Positions 25,296 to 33,197 of a DNA stretch of 64,000 nucleotides are shown here, piece by piece; within the stretch, counting starts at the first letter, position 1, and each line of letters begins with the position of its first letter. Origin of the DNA: Bacillus benzoevorans (GTDB taxonomy: Bacteria; Bacillota; Bacilli; Bacillales; Cytobacillaceae). Below the pieces are notes generated by a model. It ran no database searches and had not been told where the DNA came from. It saw only the letters and a list, made by a program, of their open reading frames with translations. The stretch lies in contig NZ_JACHGK010000010.1 in the NCBI RefSeq assembly GCF_014207535.1, forward strand, positions 1 to 64,000, in the 5' to 3' direction. The translations under genes were made by a program, and so were the position numbers.

Positions 25296-27029
25296 ATGGA
25301 ATCGATTGAGATAAGAAGAAAGAGATTTGAGAGAATTTCAAAAGATTGGAATCCAGAACCTGTTCATGAGTTTTTTTTAAAGCAGGCAGAAAAACATAGT
25401 GAAAATGTGTATATTATCGGCGAAGAACAATCCTGGACTTATAGTGAAACGAGAAATTTGTCCATAAAATTAGCTGCAAGTTTGCTGGAATTGGGAGTCA
25501 AAAAGGAAGACCACATCACATTAATTTTCCCTAATTACCCTGAGTTCATATTTTCAAAATTAGGCAGTGCCCTTGCAGGATGTGTCACTGTGCCTCTAAA
25601 TTACCGATTAAAAAAGGAAGAATTAAGTTATTTAATCAGTCAATCAGACTCTTCTTATATAATTACACTGGACAGATGGAATCATTTTGATTATATATCC
25701 ATATTGAAAGAACTTTGTCCGGAAGTATTCGAAGGAAAAAAATCATCAAGGTTTCCCAACTTAAAAAAAATTATTGTTTTTTCACCTGAAGGAAAAAAAT
25801 ATAAAGGAACTGCAGACTTTTATGAACTGATCCATTCAATAACAGACGATCAAGCGAATGAATTTTTAATTAGGTATCAGAAAAATAGGAACGATCATGT
25901 ATCAGATGTAACAGATATTATGTACACCTCCGGTACAACATCATTACCTAAGGGCGTATTGGTTACACATGATATGATTTGGAGAAGTGCCCTAGGAACA
26001 AGCATAAGCAGAGGATATCAAGAAAGCAGAAGAATATTTGTACCGATTCCGTTCTATCATTGTTTTGGTTATATCGTAGGTATTGCAGCTGTATCGATGG
26101 TAGGTGGCAGTGTCATCATCCAGCGTGATTTTGAAGAGTTTGAAGCACTATCTATCATTGAGAAACACAGGGTTGAAGATATTCTATGTGTTCCAACAAT
26201 AGCGCTAAGATTACTTAATGCCTATCGAGCAAAAGAATTTGATATCTCAAGTTTGAAATCTATGTATTGTGCTGGTTCTGAAGTTCCTGCACACATTTGG
26301 AAAAGTTTAAAAGAGGAAATGGGCATCGATGAACTTAATACGGGGTATGGAATGACGGAAATTGCCGCCGGCGTATTACAAACGGATCCGACTGATGAAT
26401 TGCGTTATTTAAATCAATATGTTGGACGCCCCATCCCAGGCGGACATGTGGGATTAAAAGAGCTGAATGGAAAAAATATTGAATTCGGGGTAATTGATAT
26501 TGATACATCTGAAACCCTTCCAATGGGAAAGGAAGGGGAATTGATCTGCAGAGGACCAATGGTTACAAAAGGTTATTACAATAAACCGGAAGAAACAGCA
26601 ATAACAATTGATAATGCTGGTTGGCTTCGCACAGGAGATTTAGGTGTCATAGATGAGAACGGCTATATTTCATTGACTGGCAGAATCAAAGAGATTTATC
26701 GGATTGGTGCAGAAAATGTTGCACCAAAGGAAATTGAGGATATTATTACAAGTCATCCAAAGGTAAATCAAGCCTATGTAGTAGGAGTACCTTGTCCAAT
26801 AATGGGGGAAGTTGGAATGGCATGGGTTATTCTGGAGCAAGGTGCAACGGCAACAGTGGAAGAAATGTTGGTGTATGTATCTGATAAATTAGCAAGGTTT
26901 AAAATTCCTAAGTATATAAGGTTTGTAACCCAAGAGGAACTCCCAGTTACTGCAACGGGAAAAATACAAAAGTTTAGATTAAGAGAATGGTATTTAAATG
27001 AAAAAGAAACAGTAAAATCAGTTTTTTAA
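25296..27029 (+). CDS. AMP-forming acyl-CoA ligase
   Basis: 577 residues. It activates a carboxylic acid to its CoA thioester through an acyl-AMP. Motifs: the ATP loop DIMYTSGTTSLPKGVLVTH near residues 205-223, GYGMTEIAAG near 349-358, LRTGDLGVIDENGYI near 446-460, and the C-terminal catalytic lysine in TATGKIQKFRLREW. A short insertion (NGKNIEFGVIDIDTSETL) precedes the hinge. Start at 25296 after AGGGAG. The pathway substrate is unknown; the context argues for the acid imported by the OFA transporters. Confidence 0.93.
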   Translation: MESIEIRRKRFERISKDWNPEPVHEFFLKQAEKHSENVYIIGEEQSWTYSETRNLSIKLAASLLELGVKKEDHITLIFPNYPEFIFSKLGSALAGCVTVPLNYRLKKEELSYLISQSDSSYIITLDRWNHFDYISILKELCPEVFEGKKSSRFPNLKKIIVFSPEGKKYKGTADFYELIHSITDDQANEFLIRYQKNRNDHVSDVTDIMYTSGTTSLPKGVLVTHDMIWRSALGTSISRGYQESRRIFVPIPFYHCFGYIVGIAAVSMVGGSVIIQRDFEEFEALSIIEKHRVEDILCVPTIALRLLNAYRAKEFDISSLKSMYCAGSEVPAHIWKSLKEEMGIDELNTGYGMTEIAAGVLQTDPTDELRYLNQYVGRPIPGGHVGLKELNGKNIEFGVIDIDTSETLPMGKEGELICRGPMVTKGYYNKPEETAITIDNAGWLRTGDLGVIDENGYISLTGRIKEIYRIGAENVAPKEIEDIITSHPKVNQAYVVGVPCPIMGEVGMAWVILEQGATATVEEMLVYVSDKLARFKIPKYIRFVTQEELPVTATGKIQKFRLREWYLNEKETVKSVF

Positions 27030-27093
27030 TAGAAAGTTAAAATATTTGAAATCGAACTCTAAAGACTTCTGATTTGGAAAGAGGGATAAACAA

Positions 27094-27843
27094 ATGAGTA
27101 TTTCGAAAAGATTAGATGGAAAAGTAATCCTGATTACTGGTGCTGCAGGCGGCCAAGGACGAGAAGAAGCAAAATTGTTTGCTAAACATGGTGCGAAACT
27201 AGTACTAACGGATGTAAATGAAGAGGGTCTGATTGAAACCGTTTCCCTAAATGAAAATGGTCATGAAGACATTCTCACACTAAAACATGATATTTCAAAG
27301 GAAGAAGAATGGAAATACGTGATTGCAAAAACAGAAAATAGATTTGGAAGAATAGACGGATTAATAAACAATGCCGGAATCTTAATCAGAAATGGTATTT
27401 TAGATACTTCTATTGAAGAGTTCGAGAAAATCCAATCCATTAACACAAATGGCACTTTCTTGGGGATGAAGCATGCAGCAGGGCTGATGAAAAAATCAGG
27501 CGGTGGTTCGATTATCAATATTTCTTCAATTTGGGGGCTTGTGGGAAGTCCAACTTCTTTAGCCTACCATTCCTCTAAAGGAGCTATAAGGTTGATGACA
27601 AAATCAGCAGCAATAGAGTTAGCGAAAGACTATATCCGGGTGAATTCGATTCATCCAGGTGTAATTGCAACAGCCATGTCAGAAGTACAAAGCGGTAAGC
27701 ATCCTTTAAAAGAGAAGACACCGTGGCCAACCCTGGGCACATCAGAAGATATTGCATACGGTGCTTTGTACTTAGCGTCTGATGAGTCACGTTTTGTAAC
27801 TGGTACTGAGTTAGTCATTGATGGCGGTTATACGGCGCAATAA
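27094..27843 (+). CDS. short-chain dehydrogenase/reductase
   Basis: 249 residues. Cofactor loop TGAAGGQGREE at about 15-25, Asp40 (LVLTDVN) suggesting NAD, NNAG at 92-95, Ser about 144, Tyr158 and Lys162 in AYHSSKGA. The C terminus FVTGTELVIDGGYTAQ is classical. AGAGGG precedes the ATG. Second of two consecutive SDR genes is at 27946. The substrate is not deducible; a hydroxyacid or cyclic alcohol in the pathway is likely. Confidence 0.9.
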   Translation: MSISKRLDGKVILITGAAGGQGREEAKLFAKHGAKLVLTDVNEEGLIETVSLNENGHEDILTLKHDISKEEEWKYVIAKTENRFGRIDGLINNAGILIRNGILDTSIEEFEKIQSINTNGTFLGMKHAAGLMKKSGGGSIINISSIWGLVGSPTSLAYHSSKGAIRLMTKSAAIELAKDYIRVNSIHPGVIATAMSEVQSGKHPLKEKTPWPTLGTSEDIAYGALYLASDESRFVTGTELVIDGGYTAQ

Positions 27844-27855
27844 CGTTATGTTTGG

Positions 27856-27879
27856 AGGGACAAGGGCAACCTTGTCCCT
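27856..27879 (+). other. hairpin between two SDR genes
   Basis: AGGGACAAGG / CCTTGTCCCT perfect ten-base stem with a four-base loop, but no T-run. It may be a partial terminator or an mRNA-processing or stability element that lowers expression of the downstream SDR. Confidence 0.5.
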
Positions 27880-27945
27880 TGTACTAAATGAACAAAAAGG
27901 CACTTCATTTGCAGTTTTTAAGACTATACAAAGGGAGAGATTATA

Positions 27946-28716
27946 ATGGGAAGATTAGATGGTAAAGTTGCGCTCATCACCGGCGGGGCTGGCGGTATCG
28001 GTAAGGAAGCAGCCATAACATTTTTAAAAGAAAGGGCTAAAGTAGTTTTAGTCGATTTATTTGAAGAATCTCTTCATAAAGTGAAGGACGAGCTTTATGC
28101 ATACGGAGAGATAGTTATCGTTCAGGCAGATGTATCCCAAGAGGATGACGTTAAGAATTATGTACAGAAAGCTGTTGAACAGTTTGGACAAATTGATATT
28201 TTCTTTAATAATGCAGGGATAACAGGTAAAAGAACCTCTTTAATCGAACAGTCGGTAGAAGATTTCGATAAAGTATATGCTGTAAATACTCGGGGGGTAT
28301 TCTTAGGACTTAAACATGTACTCCCGGTCATGATAAAACAAGAAAAGGGCAGTGTCATTAATACTTCTTCTATTGATGGATTAAGGGGATCTCCTAAAAT
28401 GTCAGCCTATGCAGCCTCTAAACATGCTGTAGTAGGATTAACGAAAACGGCTGCGTTAGAAGTTGCACGTAATAATGTTCGCGTAAATTCCATCCATCCA
28501 TCACCAGTAGATACGCAGATGATGCGTTCAATAGAAGCAGAAGCAAATCCAGATAATCCGGAATCTGTAAAAGGGGCCTATGCTAAGGCGATACCGTTAA
28601 GACGTTATGCTGATTCAAGTGATATTGTCGCATTGGTATTATTCCTTGCATCTGACGAAAGCAAGTTTATCACCGGTGCACAATATCGAGTAGATGGTGG
28701 AATAGGAGCTATCTAG
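27946..28716 (+). CDS. short-chain dehydrogenase/reductase
   Basis: 256 residues. TGGAGGIGKE loop at 12-21, Asp37 (VVLVDLF), NNAG at 88-91, Ser about 142, Tyr155 and Lys159 in SAYAASKH. The C terminus is FITGAQYRVDGGIG. The sequence is distinct from the SDR at 27094, so they probably act on different intermediates rather than being a fresh duplication. AAAGGGAG precedes the ATG. Last gene of the MaoC operon; a terminator follows. Confidence 0.9.
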   Translation: MGRLDGKVALITGGAGGIGKEAAITFLKERAKVVLVDLFEESLHKVKDELYAYGEIVIVQADVSQEDDVKNYVQKAVEQFGQIDIFFNNAGITGKRTSLIEQSVEDFDKVYAVNTRGVFLGLKHVLPVMIKQEKGSVINTSSIDGLRGSPKMSAYAASKHAVVGLTKTAALEVARNNVRVNSIHPSPVDTQMMRSIEAEANPDNPESVKGAYAKAIPLRRYADSSDIVALVLFLASDESKFITGAQYRVDGGIGAI

Positions 28717-28738
28717 AATAAATCACCTGACTTTAATA

Positions 28739-28774
28739 AAAAAAGCTCTAGCTAAATAACTAGAGCTTTTTTGC
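28739..28774. terminator. bidirectional terminator
   Basis: AAAAAAGCTCTAG / CTAGAGCTTTTTT with an eight-base loop, between the convergent SDR and OFA transporter genes. Confidence 0.9.
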
Positions 28775-28794
28775 GCTATCATATTTAATCTCGA

Positions 28795-30075
28795 TTAATT
28801 CTCATTAACAGCTAAAATAGCTTCGTTATTGGCTGATACCGCTTTTCTTCTAAGTAACATAAAACCTATTAGAATTGATAAAACTTGGATGGCTAATACG
28901 CAGAGGAATACAACGTAATAAGATCCAGTTAGGTCATAGGCAAATCCAAAAATAGTTGTTCCAAGAGCAATCGCTAAAGTAGATGCTGACATGATCATAG
29001 AATAGATGGATGCATAATCCCGATTTCCAAAGACGGTTTTGATCATAAATGGAGGTAACAGCGTACTACAAGAATAACCAATACCAAAAGCGAGCCCACC
29101 AATATAGATAGAAGCGCCTCCTATGGTGCCGCTAAATAAAATGAGCAGGATTCCTATCATACCTGAACCGATTCCAATAAAGCTCGTTAGCTTTATCCCG
29201 ATTTTATCGTTTAACCAGCCTATGATGAATTTTCCAGATGTTTGTCCAATCATGACACATGTAACGACAGTTGCCGCATATGAAGTAGAGAATCCTTCTG
29301 ATAGAAGATGATTTGGAATGTGAAAATTCACCGTTACTACTAAACCTAAAAAGCCTGTAAAAATAAATAATGCGTAGAAGGGAATGGATTTAATGGCATG
29401 TTTCAAAGAAGTTCCTGTTTCTTCAACAACCTTCTTGGAAGATGTCTCAGCAATTTCCGCCCCGTAAGCAGTCATGTTCTTTTCTTTTGGATCTTTTCGG
29501 ATGACAAAGATGGTAAATGGAAGGGTTATGACGGCAACAATCGCTCCAAGAACCATATAGGAAGGTCTCCATCCAATTGTTTCAATGAGGTATCCAGCAA
29601 TGGGAGCAGAGATAGCCCCGCCTATACCCATAAATGTCATGGACAGCCCCAGAACAGTTCCCATTTTCACCTTAAACCAGTTGTTAATAATTAATGGTAC
29701 GGCCGCATAAATTAAAAAGGAGTTGGCGATACCAAGTATTACACCTGAAACGTAAAATTGGTAAACAGATGTATAGGTGCCCATTAATCCAAATGCAAGG
29801 GCATCCGCTAGTGCAGCAATTGATAGTAATAGGCGCATATTAATTTTGGAAAAGATTTTCCCTGCAAAAGGAAGGGTAATGGTTATCACAAAATACATCA
29901 GTGTTGTATAAAAAACAATATCAGCTGTACCAACTCCCAATTCCGTACTCACATGCTTATAGAATAATCCAGCACATGCAACTACAATTCCGACGCTGCC
30001 TGCATAAATGGCACAGCAGGCAACTGCTATCCACCATGCATAGTGTAATTTTTTACCCTTATTAGACATAATCAT
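28795..30075 (-). CDS. MFS transporter, OFA family, copy 2
   Basis: 426 residues, 12 membrane segments. Aligns throughout with the copy at 19977: KLHYAWWIAVACCAIYAGSVG, AGKIFSKINMRLLLSIAALA, PLIINNWFKVKMGTVLGLSM. AAAAAGGGG lies before the ATG. It is transcribed alone on the minus strand from a strong promoter at 30376-30404 through attenuator element 4. Like copy 1 it should import a small carboxylate; the shared attenuator ties it to the catabolic operons on the other strand. Confidence 0.88.
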   Translation of the reverse strand: MIMSNKGKKLHYAWWIAVACCAIYAGSVGIVVACAGLFYKHVSTELGVGTADIVFYTTLMYFVITITLPFAGKIFSKINMRLLLSIAALADALAFGLMGTYTSVYQFYVSGVILGIANSFLIYAAVPLIINNWFKVKMGTVLGLSMTFMGIGGAISAPIAGYLIETIGWRPSYMVLGAIVAVITLPFTIFVIRKDPKEKNMTAYGAEIAETSSKKVVEETGTSLKHAIKSIPFYALFIFTGFLGLVVTVNFHIPNHLLSEGFSTSYAATVVTCVMIGQTSGKFIIGWLNDKIGIKLTSFIGIGSGMIGILLILFSGTIGGASIYIGGLAFGIGYSCSTLLPPFMIKTVFGNRDYASIYSMIMSASTLAIALGTTIFGFAYDLTGSYYVVFLCVLAIQVLSILIGFMLLRRKAVSANNEAILAVNEN

Positions 30076-30251
30076 TCAACAACCCCTTTTTTTAATTTAC
30101 TAACCATTCATACAGGTAAAGATGTTTATGTAGTGCCCACTAGCCAATCTCCCCTTTCATCATGGAAATGTAATTCGGCGTCTGTCCTTCACTTGGACAG
30201 ACGCATGGTATTGTGACATCCCAATATCGAGATGGTACAAACGTTCTAAAT

Positions 30252-30348
30252 CGAAAAAAATAAGTCCAGCATAAAGTAGAAAAGAGTACTTTATGCTGGA
30301 CTTATTTACTTATAGAGATATATTTTATATACCCCCGTAAATAACAGC
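30252..30348 (-). ncRNA. attenuator RNA element 4 (minus strand, before OFA copy 2)
   Basis: Read on the minus strand from 30348: GCTG, P1 TTATTTAC (complement of 30337-30344), GGGGG, P2 GTATATA / TATATCT, P1 partner GTAAATAA (complement of 30302-30309). Then the terminator AGTCCAGCATAAAGTA ... TACTTTATGCTGGACT followed by TATTTTTTTT. The terminator is a near-perfect hairpin and also includes the P1 3' strand. It belongs to the same family as elements 1, 2, 3 and 5. Confidence 0.75.
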
Positions 30349-30375
30349 GTTTTTATATTTGTTTGAACTATCAGA

Positions 30376-30404
30376 ATTTTATGACAAATATAAAAAATTG
30401 TCAA
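30376..30404 (-). promoter_or_regulatory. sigma-A promoter of OFA copy 2
   Basis: On the minus strand: TTGACA (complement of 30399-30404), 17 bases, TAAAAT (complement of 30376-30381). The start would be at about 30369, some 20 bases before attenuator element 4. Confidence 0.75.
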
Positions 30405-30523
30405 TATCTAAAATAAAACAATGTATCTGTTTTAAAGGAAAGATTATAGTATAAGAAGAAAAATGATGTAATTTATATTATTTTATAAAATTATTATATT
30501 TTTGATATTTTCAGAAAATTATA

Positions 30524-30552
30524 TTGACTTTATCCCGTCTAATTTATAAAAT
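30524..30552 (+). promoter_or_regulatory. sigma-A promoter of the acyl-CoA dehydrogenase operon
   Basis: TTGACT (30524-30529), 17 bases, TAAAAT (30547-30552); an alternative -10 TATAAA has a 15-base spacer. The predicted start is about 15 bases before attenuator element 3. Confidence 0.6.
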
Positions 30553-30573
30553 AAGGTCAAGAATTAAATAAAA

Positions 30574-30676
30574 GCTGTTATTTATTGGGGTTGACACTTC
30601 AAAAAGGCCAATCTCTATTCCTAAATAAGCCCAGCAAAAAATGCGATGACGCTATTTTTTTGCTGGGCTTTTTATT
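30574..30676 (+). ncRNA. attenuator RNA element 3 (before the acyl-CoA dehydrogenase operon)
   Basis: GCTG at 30574; P1 TTATTTA (30578-30584) / TAAATAA (30622-30628). GGGG follows P1. P2 is GGTTG / CAATC, then TCT. Terminator GCCCAGCAAAAAA ... TTTTTTTGCTGGGC followed by TTTTTATTTT. Same architecture as the other four copies. It lies 125 bases before the acyl-CoA dehydrogenase start. Confidence 0.75.
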
Positions 30677-30800
30677 TTGTTTTAGGCAAAAGGGACCCTC
30701 CCTTCCCTGGAACAATAGGGGTTAACCTCAATTTAGTAGCACTAATAGTATAAGAATCAAAATCTACAATCTGATGTAAACGTAAAGGATGGGAATGTAA

Positions 30801-31940
30801 ATGAAGTATGAAGTAATGGAGAATCATCAGGAGCTAAGAAAAACGGTTCGCAAATTTGTCCAAAAGGAAATTGTCCCAAATATTGAGGAATGGGAAAAGA
30901 GTGGATTTCCAAATGAGGTTTTTAGAAAAATGGGACAGATGGGATTATTTGGAGTACGCTACCCTGAGGAATACGGCGGCAGCAATATGGACTATTTCGC
31001 GGCAATGACCGTAACAGAAGAAATTGCTTCATCAGGCTGTGCAGGCTTAGGAATGGCATTTAATGTACAGGCATTAATGGCAACGAATCCAATTTTAAAA
31101 TTTGGTACAGAAGAACAAAAACAAAACTATCTTTCACCTTCTATCGCAGGTGAAAAAATTGCTGCTCTTGGTATTACTGAACCTTCCGCAGGATCAGATG
31201 TAGCTGGATTACGAACGACAGCTAAGAAAACAGATGGCGGATGGATTATCAATGGCTCCAAGGTTTTTATTACAAATGGGATTAGAGCAGATTATCAAAT
31301 TTTAATAGCAAAAACAGGAGACAAAAATGGCAGACCGTTATTTAGTATCTTTTTAGTAGACAGTAATTTAGAAGGGTACACGGTCGGACGTAAGTTGGAA
31401 AAAGTCGGAATGCATGCGTCAGATACGGCAGAAATCTTCTTGGAAAATGTCTTTGTTCCAGATAGTACCTTACTTGGTAAAGAAGGAGAGGGATTTAAGC
31501 AGCTGATGTGGCAATTAAATGGAGAGCGTTTGATTCAAGCTACTGCTTGTGTTGCGGGTGCCCAAAGATGTCTGGATTTAGCTGTGCAATATGCCAAAGA
31601 ACGTAAACAATTTGGCCGGTCCCTTTCAAAGAACCAAGTGATTAAGCATTACCTAGCTGAAATGAACACCGAAGTCGAAGCGGCACGTGCTCTTTTATAT
31701 AATACAGCCGCCCATTATGATCAAGGAGAAGTGCTAGTAAAAGAGATATCTATGGCGAAACTGTTGGCTTCAAAGGTTTATTATGAAGTGGCTGATAAAG
31801 CGTTACAAATTCACGGCGGCTATGGATATATGAATGAATATCCAATCTCCAGAGAATGGCGTGATGCCCGTTTGATGAGAATTGGCGGAGGCGCTGATGA
31901 AATTCAAAAGGAAATTATTGCGAAAGAAATGAATTTATAA
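30801..31940 (+). CDS. acyl-CoA dehydrogenase (isovaleryl/long-chain type active site)
   Basis: 379 residues, full length. It oxidises an acyl-CoA to the 2-enoyl-CoA with FAD and passes electrons to EtfBA. Motifs: ALGITEPSAGSDVAGLRTTA near 122-141, ERKQFGRSLSKNQVIKHYLA near 267-286, ALQIHGGYGYMNEYPISREW near 334-353. The usual catalytic Glu near the C terminus is absent: the segment reads RIGGGADEIQ (360-369). Instead Glu242 in NGERLI sits where isovaleryl-CoA and long-chain dehydrogenases have their base. That fits a branched substrate. First gene of a long operon behind attenuator element 3. Confidence 0.93.
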   Translation: MKYEVMENHQELRKTVRKFVQKEIVPNIEEWEKSGFPNEVFRKMGQMGLFGVRYPEEYGGSNMDYFAAMTVTEEIASSGCAGLGMAFNVQALMATNPILKFGTEEQKQNYLSPSIAGEKIAALGITEPSAGSDVAGLRTTAKKTDGGWIINGSKVFITNGIRADYQILIAKTGDKNGRPLFSIFLVDSNLEGYTVGRKLEKVGMHASDTAEIFLENVFVPDSTLLGKEGEGFKQLMWQLNGERLIQATACVAGAQRCLDLAVQYAKERKQFGRSLSKNQVIKHYLAEMNTEVEAARALLYNTAAHYDQGEVLVKEISMAKLLASKVYYEVADKALQIHGGYGYMNEYPISREWRDARLMRIGGGADEIQKEIIAKEMNL

Positions 31941-32010
31941 CTCAACTATGAAACATTCATTTAAAATGCAGGAGAAAAAATCGAATACACTGTGAATGAG
32001 GTGACAGGTC

Positions 32011-33063
32011 ATAGTTAAGTTGTTTTCCGCATTTTCGATAAAAGATGTTGTGATAAAAAATCGAATCGTCATGTCACCCATGTGTATGTATTCTTCATTT
32101 AATAGGGATGGACATGTAAGCAAATTCCATCATATGCATTACGTGAGCAGGGCGATGGGTCAAGTTGGATTGATTATGCTTGAATCAACAGCCGTTCATC
32201 CGCAAGGGAGAATTTCCATGAAAGACTTGGGAATCTGGAATGAAGAGCATATAGAAGGATTACGTGAACTGGTTCAAGAGATCCAACGCTATGGCGGTAA
32301 AGCAGGGATTCAGCTTTCACATGCAGGCAGGAAGGCAGATGTCGACGGTGAAATCTACGCTCCATCTCCATTGCCGTATAAACGAGGGCAGACAATACCA
32401 AATGAGTTAACCCTATCTCAAATCCAAGAAACCATTCTGCAATTTAAGGAGGCTGCAAGAAGAGCAAAAGTGACAGGATTTGATGTCATTGAGCTGCATG
32501 GTGCACATGGATATTTAATTAATGAGTTTTTATCGCCATTATCTAACCATCGGAATGACCGGTATGGCGGGACAATCGAAAACCGCTATCGATTTCTAAA
32601 AGAGATAATTGATGAAATAAATGAAGTTTGGAATGGGCCGTTATTTGTTCGCTTATCCGTAAATGAGTACCACCCAGAGGGAAATAGCATGGAGGACATT
32701 GTCTATTTTTCCAAAAGGTTAAAAGACCAGGGGGTAGACCTGATTGATTGCAGTTCTGGAGCCATTGTACCTGCACGGATCGATGTCTTTCCCGGCTATC
32801 AGGTTCCTCTAGCTGAAAAAGTTAAGCAGGATGCGGGGATTGCAACAGGAGCTGTTGGGTTAATTACAAACCCTCTCCATGCAGAAGAAATCGTAAACAA
32901 TAATCGGGCGGATTTAATCTTTATCGCCAGAGAACTATTACGTAATCCTTACTGGCCGCTTAAAGCTGCGGTCGAATTAGGGATAGAACTGAAAGGGCCA
33001 GGTCAGTATGGGAAAGCGTGGGAAGAGGCTTTTCCGGTATTAGAAAAATGGTACCCAAATTAA
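32011..33063 (+). CDS. namA: NADH:flavin oxidoreductase, YqjM/NamA-like ene-reductase
   Basis: About 350 residues. An Old Yellow Enzyme that reduces activated C=C bonds with NAD(P)H and FMN. It aligns with B. subtilis YqjM almost throughout: KNRIVMSPMCMYSS (with the YqjM-type active-site Cys), QLSHAGRKADVDGEIYAPS, LHGAHGYLINEFLSPLSNHR with the substrate-binding histidine pair, and IDCSSGAIVPARIDVFPGYQ. The start is odd. The first in-frame standard start is a TTG at 32020, but GAGGTGA at 31998 is spaced for an ATA at 32011, and the protein from there (I/M-VKLF) matches the YqjM N terminus. I place it there tentatively. It lies between pathway genes, so an enone intermediate is implied. Confidence 0.88.
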   Translation: MVKLFSAFSIKDVVIKNRIVMSPMCMYSSFNRDGHVSKFHHMHYVSRAMGQVGLIMLESTAVHPQGRISMKDLGIWNEEHIEGLRELVQEIQRYGGKAGIQLSHAGRKADVDGEIYAPSPLPYKRGQTIPNELTLSQIQETILQFKEAARRAKVTGFDVIELHGAHGYLINEFLSPLSNHRNDRYGGTIENRYRFLKEIIDEINEVWNGPLFVRLSVNEYHPEGNSMEDIVYFSKRLKDQGVDLIDCSSGAIVPARIDVFPGYQVPLAEKVKQDAGIATGAVGLITNPLHAEEIVNNNRADLIFIARELLRNPYWPLKAAVELGIELKGPGQYGKAWEEAFPVLEKWYPN

Positions 33064-33133
33064 TGGCAGCATAAACAGGAAATACGGGAAATCACAAAAA
33101 TTTAAACTGTGATTACTGACAAATGCAATTTCA

Positions 33134-33161
33134 TAGTAGATACAGCCTTTGCTATCTACTA
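33134..33161 (+). other. hairpin before the carboxylase genes
   Basis: TAGTAGATA / TATCTACTA nine-base stem, ten-base loop, no clear T-run. In the 134-base gap between the ene-reductase and carboxyltransferase genes. It may be a processing site or weak attenuator. It lacks the GCTG and GCCCAGC features of the attenuator family. Confidence 0.4.
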
Positions 33162-33197
33162 AGTAAAATATAATCATCATTTTAGGAGGCTAATATA

